Shown here: one piece after another, positions 49,461 to 58,133 of the stretch
Layout: each line of letters opens with the position of its first letter
How positions within the stretch are numbered: position 1 is the first letter of the stretch
NCBI GenBank assembly: GCA_031409515.1
Contig: JANNXJ010000032.1
Coordinates: forward strand, 41,321 to 105,320
Reading direction: 5' to 3'
DNA: 64,000 nucleotides
Source: SHZI01 sp031409515
GTDB lineage: Bacteria; Pseudomonadota; Gammaproteobacteria; Steroidobacterales; GCA-2729495
The notes under the pieces: model-generated
Database searches by the model: none
What the model saw: the letters and a program-made list of their open reading frames with translations, nothing else
What the model was told of the DNA's origin: nothing
Position numbers and translations under genes: made by a program

Positions 49461-50630
49461 ATGCCTTCAACTACCATCAGGCTCGATAGCAAAAGCCTCT
49501 CCGGCCTGCTCGGCGATGCCTATGACGCCGGCCTCAACCCGACCGCCTGGCGCCACTTCGCGGAGGAAGCGGCCCATGCCTGCGATGCCCAGCTGGCTAT
49601 CGTCGAGTATCAGGACGAGCACGATGCCCGGCGCTCATTTCTGGCGACGGGCGGCCTGAACGGTTTTGAGGAAGTCTTCGCTGCGGACTCGTCCAGGACC
49701 ACTGACGACAACTACCTGCTGGCCATCCGCGGGCAGCCCGCCGGCACGGTTCGCCTGGGCAGCGAGGTGGTGCCAACCGAGGCCATGCGCAAGAGCCGCA
49801 CCTACACGCAGCTGGCCAGGCCCTGGGACCTGGAACACTTCCTCTTCGGCGCCATCGAGTCAGCCCCGGGAGTCAACGCGTTTTTCTCCCTGTGCCGGAC
49901 TGCCCAGGAGGACCCCTTCTTACCCGGTGACAAGGCGCTGATCCGCCAGCTCCTGCTGGGGCATCTGCAGCGCAGCGTGGCCCTGCACCGGAGCCTTGAC
50001 GTGGCACGGGGTGGGAATGCCCTTCTCTCCGGCGTTCTGGACCTGGCCCGCTACGGGATCGTCCTGTTTGACCAGCGGGGCCGGCCGATCCTCCGCAACC
50101 GGGAAGCTGACACACTGCTGGCCACCGGCGACGGGCTGGCGCTGAGGGACGGCAACCTGCAAACCACCGACGGGGCCACCCAAACCCGCCTGGACAGCGG
50201 CCTGGAAACTGCCCAGCAGTCAGCTCTGGGCTGGTCCGTCGCCCCCCCGGCACCGGTGCTGGTCGGCCGGCGGGGGAGTCCCAGTCCCTACCAGGTGACG
50301 TTCTCCCCGCTCCGCCTGCGGGGCGACCGGTCAGGCCTGCCCTCCGGGTCGGCGGTGCTGGCCGTCATTCACGCCGGGCGCCACGGCAATGCGCCGGCAT
50401 TACCGCCCGAACTCAGGGCCACCTACGGGCTTTCCCGTGCGGAGGTCGCCCTCTGTGCGGCCCTGCTGGTGGGCAAGTCCCTGCTGGAAGCCTCGGATTC
50501 CCTCGACATCAGCCGCAACACGGCCAAGACACACCTGGCCCGGATCTTCGACAAGACGGGGGTGCGCTCCCAGGCGGCGCTGCTCCGGCTGCTGGCCTTT
50601 GGCGCCCGGAACCAGGTTAACAATCCTTAA
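49461..50630 (+). CDS. LuxR-type HTH transcriptional regulator
   Basis: 389 residues from ATG 49461 (GGGGGA upstream); ATG 49401 is an alternative. Most of the protein is a sensor region of uncertain type with a PAS-like stretch (LDLARYGIVLFDQRGRPILRNREADTLLATGDGLALRDG). The C-terminal HTH is LRATYGLSRAEVALCAALLVGKSLLEASDSLDISRNTAKTHLARIFDKTGVRSQAALLRLL. The domain order is common in Proteobacteria regulators of unknown signal. Confidence 0.88.
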   Translation: MPSTTIRLDSKSLSGLLGDAYDAGLNPTAWRHFAEEAAHACDAQLAIVEYQDEHDARRSFLATGGLNGFEEVFAADSSRTTDDNYLLAIRGQPAGTVRLGSEVVPTEAMRKSRTYTQLARPWDLEHFLFGAIESAPGVNAFFSLCRTAQEDPFLPGDKALIRQLLLGHLQRSVALHRSLDVARGGNALLSGVLDLARYGIVLFDQRGRPILRNREADTLLATGDGLALRDGNLQTTDGATQTRLDSGLETAQQSALGWSVAPPAPVLVGRRGSPSPYQVTFSPLRLRGDRSGLPSGSAVLAVIHAGRHGNAPALPPELRATYGLSRAEVALCAALLVGKSLLEASDSLDISRNTAKTHLARIFDKTGVRSQAALLRLLAFGARNQVNNP

Positions 50631-50796
50631 GGGCCCGTCCATCGGCGGGTCAGGCGGAGGCAGCTATTGTTCTCCCACTGATCGATGAGTCCCACCGTCC
50701 CCCCGGTCCGGACCCGTCTCAGCAGGCGACGACGTGCAGACCTTCGGGCCGGTAGCGCTAGCTTCCCCGGCCCGTTTTCTTTTGCGGGCCTGACTG

Positions 50797-50819
50797 TCGC
50801 GCCTCAAGGCGCTCCTACA
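50797..50819. repeat. GTAGGAGCG hairpin repeat, copy 2 (reverse orientation)
   Basis: On the minus strand it reads TGTAGGAGCGCC-TTGA-GGCGCGA with the same 5-bp stem as 14228-14250. It sits 14 bases before the response regulator start, just after another hairpin (GGCCCG-N10-CGGGCC at about 50769-50790). The rest of the gap 50631-50833 shows no gene. Confidence 0.75.
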
Positions 50820-50833
50820 CTATGATCGCGCCC

Positions 50834-51517
50834 ATGCGCATACTCGTTATCGAAGACGACGCCGGAGTGGCCAGCTTCATCGTCGGCGGCCTGAAGGAAG
50901 CCGGGCATACGGTCGACCACTCGGCCGACGGCAAGGAGGGCCTGATCCTGGCCACCACGGGCAACTACGACGCCCTCATCGTGGACCGGATGCTGCCCAA
51001 CGTGGACGGGCTGACCGTGGTCAGGACGCTGCGGGCCTCCGACATCACGACCCCTGCCCTGATCCTCAGCGCGCTCGGCGAGGTGGATGACAAGGTAAAG
51101 GGGCTGCGGGCCGGGGCCGATGACTACATCGGCAAACCCTTCGCCTTCGCGGAACTCTTGGCCCGACTCGAGGCCATCACGCGCCGGCCGACGCGGGAGG
51201 GCAGCGACGAGATCACCGAGATCCAGGTAGGTGACCTGCACGTCAACCTGCTCAGCCGGGAGGTCCGGCGGGCGGGCCAGAGCATCGACCTGCAACCCCG
51301 GGAATTCCGCCTCCTCGAGTACCTGATGCGCAACAAGGACCAGGTGGTCACCCGCACGATGCTGCTGGAGAACGTCTGGGACTACCACTTCGATCCGCAG
51401 ACCAACGTCATCGACGTGCACATCAGCCGGCTGCGCCGGAAGATCGACAAGGACTTTGAGCCCCCCCTGATTCACACCGTCCGTGGGGCGGGGTACCGGC
51501 TGAGTGAATCCGCTTAG
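50834..51517 (+). CDS. OmpR/PhoB-family response regulator
   Basis: 227 residues from ATG 50834 (MRILVIEDDAGVASF). The receiver domain has acidic E7/D8/D9, phospho-acceptor D51 in LIVDRMLPN and Lys in IGKPF. The winged-helix output domain is LSREVRRAGQSIDLQPREFRLLEYLMRN to VRGAGYRL. It overlaps the sensor kinase gene by 14 bases. The signal is unknown. Confidence 0.95.
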   Translation: MRILVIEDDAGVASFIVGGLKEAGHTVDHSADGKEGLILATTGNYDALIVDRMLPNVDGLTVVRTLRASDITTPALILSALGEVDDKVKGLRAGADDYIGKPFAFAELLARLEAITRRPTREGSDEITEIQVGDLHVNLLSREVRRAGQSIDLQPREFRLLEYLMRNKDQVVTRTMLLENVWDYHFDPQTNVIDVHISRLRRKIDKDFEPPLIHTVRGAGYRLSESA

Positions 51518-52919
51518 GCTGATCCGGACTTCCACGTTCCAGCTTGCCTGGTGGTACATGGGGGTCTTCGGCGCCTCCGCGCTGGTGCTGATCGGCGTCG
51601 TGTGGTGGACCACCGTCGGCTACCTGGAACAGCAGACCAACGCCACGATCGAGGCGGAGGTCACCGGTCTCGTCGAGCAGTATCGCCAGCGGGGCAAGCG
51701 CGGCCTTGAGGCCCTGATCAGGGAGCGCATCGCCGTCAGCACCGGCGTTCCTACGGTCTACCTGTTTGCCGACCGGGACCTGAAGCCCCTGGCGGGCAAT
51801 CTCGATACCTGGCCCGCGGGTGAGGCGGATGCCGAAGGCTGGTACAACTTCAGCCGCCAGGGTGAAGACGGCCGGCGCATCAGCGTGCGAGGCCAGGTCT
51901 TCGTGCTGAGTGACGGCCGGCACCTGCTCGTGGCGCAGGACCAGAGCCGGCTCGAAGCCACCCGCTCCCTGATCAATGAGGCCTTTCTCTGGGCCCTGGG
52001 GGGTGGTCTGCTGCTGGCCCTCGCCGGTGGCTTCCTCATGAGCTACAGCGTGATGCGTCGCATCGAGGCCATCAACCGGGCGAGCCGGGAAATCATGACG
52101 GGCAGACTGCAAAGCCGCATGCCGGTCCGGGGGATCAATGACGAGTTCGACCAGCTGTCCGAAAATCTGAATGCCATGCTGGACAGGATCGACTCCCTGA
52201 TCGAGGGCGTGAAGTCCGTCGCGGACAATATTGCCCACGACCTGCGGACGCCACTGACCCGGTTGCGCGGGCGGCTGGAAAACCTGACGGAGCGGCAGGG
52301 GCTTGATGAAGAGCTCCGCGGCGAACTGACGTCCGCCATGACGGAGGCTGACCATCTCCTGGCCACCTTCCGGGCCCTGCTGCGCATCGCCCGTATCGAA
52401 TCGGACACCAACGAGCGGGAATGGTCGGACATGGACCTGCACCCGCTCCTGCAGGATGCGTGGGAGCTCTACCAGGCCGTGGGCGAAGAGAAGGACATCG
52501 TGGTCCACCTCGGCACGGCGAGCGGCCGCCTGCGGGGCGACCGGGATCTGCTCTTTCAGGCGCTCTGCAACCTGCTGGACAACGCGATCAAGTACAGCGG
52601 AGCCGGGTCTGAGGTGCTGCTCGATACCACTGCCAGCGGGGATACGATCGACATCACGGTGGGTGACCGGGGACCAGGAGTTCCTGCGGCGGAGCGCGAC
52701 AAGGTGCTAAGCCGGTTTTATCGGTCCGCCAGCGTGACGGGTATTCCCGGCAGCGGCCTTGGCCTGTCGCTGGTAAGCGCTATCGCGCATCATCACGGCG
52801 GGCGTCTCGTGCTTACCGACAACAACCCCGGGCTCCGGGCGACCCTGCATCTGCCAGCACTCCCGCCCGCGGAGGCCACTCCTGTTCCCGAACTGGCCTT
52901 CGCTGGCGCAAGTCCGTAG
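51504..52919 (+). CDS. membrane sensor histidine kinase (HAMP, HisKA, HATPase)
   Basis: 471 residues from GTG 51504. TM1 about 12-35, a periplasmic sensor of about 130 residues, and TM2 about 160-187 (LWALGGGLLLALAGGFLMSYSV). A HAMP domain comes next. The phosphorylated His is H245 in VADNIAHDLRTPLTRLRGRL. ATPase boxes are CNLLDNAIKYSG (N), GDRGPGVP (G1) and GSGLGLSLV (G2). It pairs with the preceding regulator. Organisation resembles QseC/PmrB-like or metal-responsive kinases. Confidence 0.95.
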   Translation: MNPLRLIRTSTFQLAWWYMGVFGASALVLIGVVWWTTVGYLEQQTNATIEAEVTGLVEQYRQRGKRGLEALIRERIAVSTGVPTVYLFADRDLKPLAGNLDTWPAGEADAEGWYNFSRQGEDGRRISVRGQVFVLSDGRHLLVAQDQSRLEATRSLINEAFLWALGGGLLLALAGGFLMSYSVMRRIEAINRASREIMTGRLQSRMPVRGINDEFDQLSENLNAMLDRIDSLIEGVKSVADNIAHDLRTPLTRLRGRLENLTERQGLDEELRGELTSAMTEADHLLATFRALLRIARIESDTNEREWSDMDLHPLLQDAWELYQAVGEEKDIVVHLGTASGRLRGDRDLLFQALCNLLDNAIKYSGAGSEVLLDTTASGDTIDITVGDRGPGVPAAERDKVLSRFYRSASVTGIPGSGLGLSLVSAIAHHHGGRLVLTDNNPGLRATLHLPALPPAEATPVPELAFAGASP

Positions 52920-52952
52920 GCTTCAGTGCGTCCTTAACCTGAGGAATATTCC

Positions 52953-53327
52953 ATGGACCGGTTTCTCGTCAGAGCGCTCGTGGCTGCCCTCGGCCTCTGG
53001 ATAGCGGACGCTCTCATCAGTGGCATCAGCTTCGACAGCGCCGCGTGGTTGCTGACTTCGGCAGTGGTGCTGGGCGTGATCAACGCGATCGTCCGGCCGC
53101 TGGCCCTGATCCTGACGCTGCCGATCACACTGGTGACGCTGGGGCTCTTCATCCTGGTGCTGAACGCCGGCATGCTCGGACTGGCCAGCTGGGTACTGCC
53201 GGGCTTTCACGTGGCCGGTTTCTGGCCTGCATTCTGGGGCGCCATAGTTGTGAGCCTCGTGAGTGGCCTTGGCTCCTGGTTCTTTGGCCCCAGGGGCCGC
53301 ATTGAAGTGAACGTCCGCCGGGGCTGA
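52953..53327 (+). CDS. phage holin family 4 / YvlD-like membrane protein
   Basis: 124 residues, mostly membrane helices: LVRALVAALGLWIADALISGI, LLTSAVVLGVINAIVRPLALILTLPITLVTLGLFILVLNAGMLGLASWVLPGF, WGAIVVSLVSGLGSWFF. The NAIVRP-LALILTLP core is the YvlD/DUF360 signature. It is 33 bases after the sensor kinase and probably co-transcribed; YvlD-like proteins are tied to envelope stress in other bacteria. Confidence 0.88.
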   Translation: MDRFLVRALVAALGLWIADALISGISFDSAAWLLTSAVVLGVINAIVRPLALILTLPITLVTLGLFILVLNAGMLGLASWVLPGFHVAGFWPAFWGAIVVSLVSGLGSWFFGPRGRIEVNVRRG

Positions 53328-53753
53328 TCAGGCGACCGAACGGCGGCGGGCGAAGTCGCGGCGCACCCGCTCTTCCATAACCCGGGCGGCCCGCTCGAAG
53401 GAAATGTTGCGGTACGCAGCGTCATGCGCAAGCCGGCGCAGACGCCCTGTCAGGTATTCCCTCAGGTAGGCCCAGCGAAAGCGCCAGGTACCAAGGTCGC
53501 GATACTGCTGGACATGCACGAGTTCGTGGGCGAGCAACGCGAGCAGCTCCGGGTCAGCCTCGTCCTGCCAGCCGGAAGCCAGATAAACGCGGTAACGATC
53601 CGCGTAGCCCCGGGGCCGGCCGCGCACGTAACGGGGCACGCCGTTGTAGAGACGAATCGCCTCCAGATCCAGCCCGGGAAAGTAGTGCAAAAGCCTGGCC
53701 CGGAGCATTGGCGGCAGAGGTGCGCCCCGGGGGCCGGTCACCGGCTGATTCAT
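53328..53753 (-). CDS. HExxH metallopeptidase-like protein (DUF4157-like)
   Basis: 141 residues. The central LLALLAHELVHVQQYRDLG carries the zincin motif HELVH followed by a QQY, as in DUF4157/eCIS-core proteins. The rest is Arg-rich and basic (VRGRPRGYADRYRV, VMEERVRRDFARRR). It has no signal peptide. It starts 11 bases after the last permease gene of the efflux operon and may be its last member. The function is unknown. Confidence 0.75.
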   Translation of the reverse strand: MNQPVTGPRGAPLPPMLRARLLHYFPGLDLEAIRLYNGVPRYVRGRPRGYADRYRVYLASGWQDEADPELLALLAHELVHVQQYRDLGTWRFRWAYLREYLTGRLRRLAHDAAYRNISFERAARVMEERVRRDFARRRSVA

Positions 53754-53764
53754 TCAGGCGTCGC

Positions 53765-54964
53765 TCACTCGGCCCGGAGTGAGTCGACGGGATCCAGCCG
53801 GGCGGCGCGGAGCGCCGGCAACACGCCCGCGATCAGGCCAATAAGCAGCGCCACGATGACAGCCAGTCCCATGTACGGCCAGGCCGGACTGACCGGCAAG
53901 GCGGGAACCAGCACCCCGAGCGCGGCGATGCACGCGAGTCCGAGCAGAATGCCGCCGATGCCGCCGATGCCCGCCAGGAGCAGCGACTCGCCGAGGAACA
54001 CGTCCCGGATCTGGCGGCGGCGCGCGCCAATCGCCTGGAGCAGGCCAATCTCCGCCGTCCGCTCCCGGACCGCGATGGTCATGATGGTGAAAATGCCGAC
54101 GCCGCCAACCAGCAGGGAGATGCCACCGAGGGCCCCCACTGCAAACGTCACTACGTTCAGCACTGAACCCAGCACGTCCAGCATCTGCTGCTGGGTGGTA
54201 ATCGTGAAGTCCTCGCCCCCATGACGTGCAATCAGCACCCGGCGAATCGACTCGACGACTTCGTCCACCGGGGCGCCCTTCTCGTACATCACGTCGATCT
54301 CGAAGAGACCTTCGCGGTTGAAGAGCTCCAGGCTCTTGGCCACCGGGATGTAGACCGCGTCATCCAGGTCGAAACCGAACATGGTGCCCTTCGACTCCAT
54401 GACGCCAATCACGGTGTAGCGCTGCCCGCCCACCCGGATGCGCTCGCCGAGCGGATTGCGCGAGCCGAACAGCTCGTTGCGCAACTTGCTGCCGAGAACG
54501 GCGAAGGACCGGGGCGTATTGGGATCGTCCGGCGGCAGGAATTTGCCGAGGGCCACCCGGAAAGACAGCGCCTCAGTCAGCTCATCGCCGGTCCCGCTGA
54601 CGATGGTCTTGCGTTCGCGGCCGCCACCTTCCACCGAGCCACTGCCCTGCACCAGGGGCAGCGTCGACCTGACGTAGGGCAGCCGCTTCAGGGCCTCGGC
54701 GTCCGCCAGACTCAGGGGCCGCGCTGAATTCAGCACGCCCGTGGGCATGCCAAAGGTTTTTGCCTTGCCCGGATTAACGGCGATGATGTTGGTGCCAAAC
54801 TGGGTGAACTGGGCCACCATGTAATTGCGCAGGCCCTGGCCCATCGAGGTCAGCAGTACGACGGCCGCCACCCCGATGGCGATCCCCAGCGCGGTCAGGC
54901 CGCTGCGGAGCTTGTGGGACACCGCTGAGGTTGCGGTGAAGCCGACGATCTCTCTGGCGTTCAT
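53765..54964 (-). CDS. MacB-like ABC permease (second permease of the operon)
   Basis: 399 residues from ATG 54964 (MNAREIVGFTATSAVSHKLRSGLTALGIAIGVAAVVLLTSMG). Topology is one N-terminal helix, a periplasmic domain of about 220 residues and three C-terminal helices. The coupling motif is VRERTAEIGLLQAIGARRRQI. It is related to the next permease but only distantly, so the pair probably forms a heterodimer. It is 10 bases downstream of that gene. Confidence 0.9.
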   Translation of the reverse strand: MNAREIVGFTATSAVSHKLRSGLTALGIAIGVAAVVLLTSMGQGLRNYMVAQFTQFGTNIIAVNPGKAKTFGMPTGVLNSARPLSLADAEALKRLPYVRSTLPLVQGSGSVEGGGRERKTIVSGTGDELTEALSFRVALGKFLPPDDPNTPRSFAVLGSKLRNELFGSRNPLGERIRVGGQRYTVIGVMESKGTMFGFDLDDAVYIPVAKSLELFNREGLFEIDVMYEKGAPVDEVVESIRRVLIARHGGEDFTITTQQQMLDVLGSVLNVVTFAVGALGGISLLVGGVGIFTIMTIAVRERTAEIGLLQAIGARRRQIRDVFLGESLLLAGIGGIGGILLGLACIAALGVLVPALPVSPAWPYMGLAVIVALLIGLIAGVLPALRAARLDPVDSLRAE

Positions 54965-54974
54965 TGGCTGCCCA

Positions 54975-56183
54975 TCACCGGCGACCAAGCGCTGCGACAG
55001 GATCGAGCCCGGCCGCGCGGCGTGCAGGCAGGATGCCGAAGAGCATGCCGCAGCCCATCGCCAGCAGGACCGCACCAGCCACGGCCCAGACCGGCGGATG
55101 GAAGGTGAATTCGGTGTAGAACTGAGCCAGCGCGAGGAGGATGCCGTACCCCGCGACCACGCCAACGACGGCGCCCAGCAGCGCGAGATAAATCGCCTCC
55201 GCCAGGAACAGGCCGAGAATCTGGCGACGACGGGCGCCCAGGGCCTTGAGGAGGCCGATCTCCTGGGTACGCTGACTGACGGCCACCAGCATGACGTTCA
55301 TGATCAGCACACCGGCGACCAGCAGGCTCACCGCCGCAATACCCCCCAGCGCCCGGGTCAGTGTGCCGAGGATGCCATCGAAGGTCTGGAGAACGGCATC
55401 CTGGGTCACGACGGTCACGTCTTCGTCGCCCCGGTGGCGCTCCTTCAGGGTCTCGACGATGTACCGTCTGGCCGCAGGCATCGCGTCCCGGCTCCGGGCC
55501 TGAACGATGATGCGAAAGAGGGCTGGCGAGTTGAAGATGCTCTGCGCCATCGCCACCGGCATCAGCACCAGCTGGTCCGCGTCGACCATGACGGACATGC
55601 CCTGGGGCGCCAGAACGCCGGAAATGCGGCAGCGCCGGTCGCTGACGCGGAGCCAGCGTCCCACCGGGGGTTCGCCGCGAAAGAGTTCCCGGCCAATGGT
55701 GCTGCCGACGACGCAGACGGCGGCCTCCCGGTCCATGTCGCCGGCGGGCAGAAATTCGCCGCTCGCCATCTGCCAGCCGCGAATCTCCCGGAAGGCAGCC
55801 GTGGTCCCCATGATCGTGACATCCCGCTCCAGCGAACCGGAGGACGCGGCCGCCTCGCCCACGATGACTGGCGCCAGCATGTCGATGGCCGCGCTCCGCT
55901 CCAGGGCGCGGGCATCCCCCAGCGTCAGGTCCCGGGGTGTAGCGCCGCCCAGCATGGCCGCTCCGGCACCAGTGGTTTCCGTCCGCCCGGGCAGGACGAT
56001 CAGCAGGTTGGTACCGAGCGAGCGGAACTGATCCGTGACGTACAGACGGGCCGCTTCGCCGAGGCCCGTCAGCACCACCACGGCGGCAACGCCGATGGCC
56101 GTCGCGAGCAGCATCATCGCCGTGCGCAGCGGGTAGCGGAACAGGGCGCCAAGGGCCACCCGATTCTGGTCGGCAAACCTCAT
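54975..56183 (-). CDS. MacB-like ABC permease (first permease of the operon)
   Basis: 402 residues. The N-terminal helix is FRYPLRTAMMLLATAIGVAAVVVLTGLGE; the periplasmic domain is about 45-275; the coupling motif is VSQRTQEIGLLKALGARRRQILG; three C-terminal helices follow. It overlaps the ATPase gene by 4 bases (ATGA). Two separate permeases without fused ATPases match LolCDE/DevCA-like arrangements more than single-chain MacB. Confidence 0.9.
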   Translation of the reverse strand: MRFADQNRVALGALFRYPLRTAMMLLATAIGVAAVVVLTGLGEAARLYVTDQFRSLGTNLLIVLPGRTETTGAGAAMLGGATPRDLTLGDARALERSAAIDMLAPVIVGEAAASSGSLERDVTIMGTTAAFREIRGWQMASGEFLPAGDMDREAAVCVVGSTIGRELFRGEPPVGRWLRVSDRRCRISGVLAPQGMSVMVDADQLVLMPVAMAQSIFNSPALFRIIVQARSRDAMPAARRYIVETLKERHRGDEDVTVVTQDAVLQTFDGILGTLTRALGGIAAVSLLVAGVLIMNVMLVAVSQRTQEIGLLKALGARRRQILGLFLAEAIYLALLGAVVGVVAGYGILLALAQFYTEFTFHPPVWAVAGAVLLAMGCGMLFGILPARRAAGLDPVAALGRR

Positions 56184-56920
56184 GCCGAGGAGTCCCGGAC
56201 GATCTGCCCATCCCGCATCAGCAGCCGGCGGTTGGCCCGTTCACCGATGGCAGGATCGTGGGTGACCACGATCAGGGTCAGGCCCTGGGCGTGCAGCGCC
56301 TCCATGATCTTCACCACCTCGCCGCCGGCAGCACTGTCCAGGTTGCCCGTTGGTTCATCGGCCAGGAGAATCCGCGGCTGCATGACGACGGCCCGGGCAA
56401 TGGCCACGCGCTGACGTTCACCGCCGGAGAGCTGGTTAGGCCGGTGATCGATCCGCGGGCCCAGCCCCATGCGCTCCAGTGCCGTCCGCGCCCGGGCGCG
56501 GCGGTCTGCGGTCGGCATCCCGGCCAGCATCATCGGCAGCTCGACGTTCTCAAGGGCACTCATCCGCGCTATCAGGTGAAAGATCTGGAAGACGAAGCCG
56601 ATCTCTTTCTGGCGCGTATCAGCCAGGCGATCGTCAGGCATGGTGGAGGTCTGCACGTCCCCGAGCCAGTACTCGCCGGCGGTGGGCCGGTCGAGCAGTC
56701 CCAGGATGTTCAGCAGGGTGGATTTGCCGGAACCCGACGGGCCCATCAGCGAGAGGTACTCCCCCGGGGCAATGCTCAGGTTCACGCCGTCCAGCGCCCG
56801 CACCAGCTGATCGCCGACTTCAAAGGTGCGGCTGAGACCCGTCAGGCGGATCAGCGGACCGGCTGCCGGCCCGGGCCCAGGATCGGGGCCAGGGTCACTC
56901 GCGGACGGCAGCGACGCCAT
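56180..56920 (-). CDS. ABC transporter ATPase (MacB/LolD-type)
   Basis: 246 residues from ATG 56920, with AGGG upstream. An N-terminal Pro/Gly/Asp-rich tail (SDPGPDPGPGPAAGP) precedes the ATPase. Walker A GPSGSGKSTLL, Q-loop FVFQIFHLI, signature LSGGERQRVAIARAVV, Walker B RILLADEPTGNLD and H-loop VVTHDPAI. It overlaps the adaptor gene by 26 bases. Confidence 0.93.
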   Translation of the reverse strand: MASLPSASDPGPDPGPGPAAGPLIRLTGLSRTFEVGDQLVRALDGVNLSIAPGEYLSLMGPSGSGKSTLLNILGLLDRPTAGEYWLGDVQTSTMPDDRLADTRQKEIGFVFQIFHLIARMSALENVELPMMLAGMPTADRRARARTALERMGLGPRIDHRPNQLSGGERQRVAIARAVVMQPRILLADEPTGNLDSAAGGEVVKIMEALHAQGLTLIVVTHDPAIGERANRRLLMRDGQIVRDSSA

Positions 56921-58034
56921 CGGCCACACCCTCGCGATCCACTGAAGTCACCACGAGTTCGCCAGCCTTGAGGCCCGACCGGACCTCAGTGTATTCCCAG
57001 TTGGCGACGCCCTTCTCGATGTTCCTTGACTCCAGAATTCCGGTGCCGGAGTTCAGGACGAGGACCCGTTTGCCCTCGAGGAGCGCCTGGCTGGGAATAC
57101 GCAGCACGTTTTCCCGGTTCTCCAGAATCACCTCCACGTCGGCGCTGTAGCCCGGCAGCAGGTTGTACTTCTCGGGATTCTCGATCTCGGCTTCGACCTC
57201 GACGGTGCGGGCCTGCTTCTCCGTATCGAGCACATAGGGCGCCACCCGGCGGACGAAGCCGGGAAAGCGCTGGTTGGGAAAGGCGTCCAGGGAAATGGAC
57301 GCACGCTGGCCGGCCTTCACCGCAGGCGCGTCCACTTCATCGATGGGTGCGGAGATGTACAGGCAGCTGCCGTCAACCAGATCAACGGTGGGCGGCGTGG
57401 GCACACCCACGGGCGACGGCGTGACGAACTCACCGACCTCGCCGTTGATTTCCGCGACCACGCCCGCGAAGGGCGCCCGCAGGATGGTCCGCTCCAGCTC
57501 GGCCTTGGCCACATCAATGCGGGCCTGGCTCACCTTCTCCTGGTCCCGGGTGGCGTCGCAACCCGCGGCCCGGGCATCGGCATCGCCCACGGCCCGTTCC
57601 GTCTCGCCTTCCGACACCAGGTTCTGGGTTCTCAGCTGGCGAATACGGGTGGCGTTCTTCGCCGCGACGCTGGCCGTGGCACAGGCCTCCCGGGTGCGGC
57701 TGCGGGAGGCGACAGCTTCCCGCTCCGCCTGGGACACCTGGGCGCGCTGATCCAGATTCCAGAGTTCGAGCAGGATGTCGCCCTTCTGGACCTTGTTGCC
57801 TTCCTTGAACGGGAGCCGGGCAATCTGGCCGCCCATCGGCGGCGCGAGTCGGGCCCGGTCGCAGGCATCCACGGTGCCGGCCCGGGTGTTGGCCACCGTC
57901 GCGAGTACCGCGCCCACCTTGACCTCGGCGAGGGTGACCTGAACGGGCTTAGGCCGGGAGAGGTACCAGGCCACCAGGGCGGCGGCCAGGACCAGGGCCA
58001 GCAAGCCGGAAATGCGCACGCCGCGACTACTCAC
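56895..58034 (-). CDS. periplasmic adaptor (HlyD/MacA-type) of the efflux operon
   Basis: 379 residues: a membrane anchor (ISGLLALVLAAALVAWYL), a barrel-sandwich half-motif ARLAPPMGGQIARLPFKEGNKVQKGDILLELWN, and a long coiled-coil hairpin (about 85-185) rich in Arg/Ala/Glu with Cys residues. The second lipoyl half is ELERTILRAPFAGVVAEINGEVGEFV; beta-barrel and membrane-proximal domains follow. It links the inner-membrane permeases to an outer-membrane channel; no TolC-like gene is present here. It is the first gene of the operon. Confidence 0.92.
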   Translation of the reverse strand: MSSRGVRISGLLALVLAAALVAWYLSRPKPVQVTLAEVKVGAVLATVANTRAGTVDACDRARLAPPMGGQIARLPFKEGNKVQKGDILLELWNLDQRAQVSQAEREAVASRSRTREACATASVAAKNATRIRQLRTQNLVSEGETERAVGDADARAAGCDATRDQEKVSQARIDVAKAELERTILRAPFAGVVAEINGEVGEFVTPSPVGVPTPPTVDLVDGSCLYISAPIDEVDAPAVKAGQRASISLDAFPNQRFPGFVRRVAPYVLDTEKQARTVEVEAEIENPEKYNLLPGYSADVEVILENRENVLRIPSQALLEGKRVLVLNSGTGILESRNIEKGVANWEYTEVRSGLKAGELVVTSVDREGVADGVAAVRE

Positions 58035-58133
58035 GTCAGCCCTACTCCCCGGGAAAAAGTGTCGGGCGAAGTATAAGGGCCGGCGTGCTACTGTTCATCC
58101 GTACAGCTACTGATCTTCGCGAGGCTCCGGCCC

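Noticed and set aside
54825..56414. 529-codon plus-strand frame across the permease genes
   Set aside because: Antisense shadow of clearly recognised MacB-like permeases in high-GC DNA.
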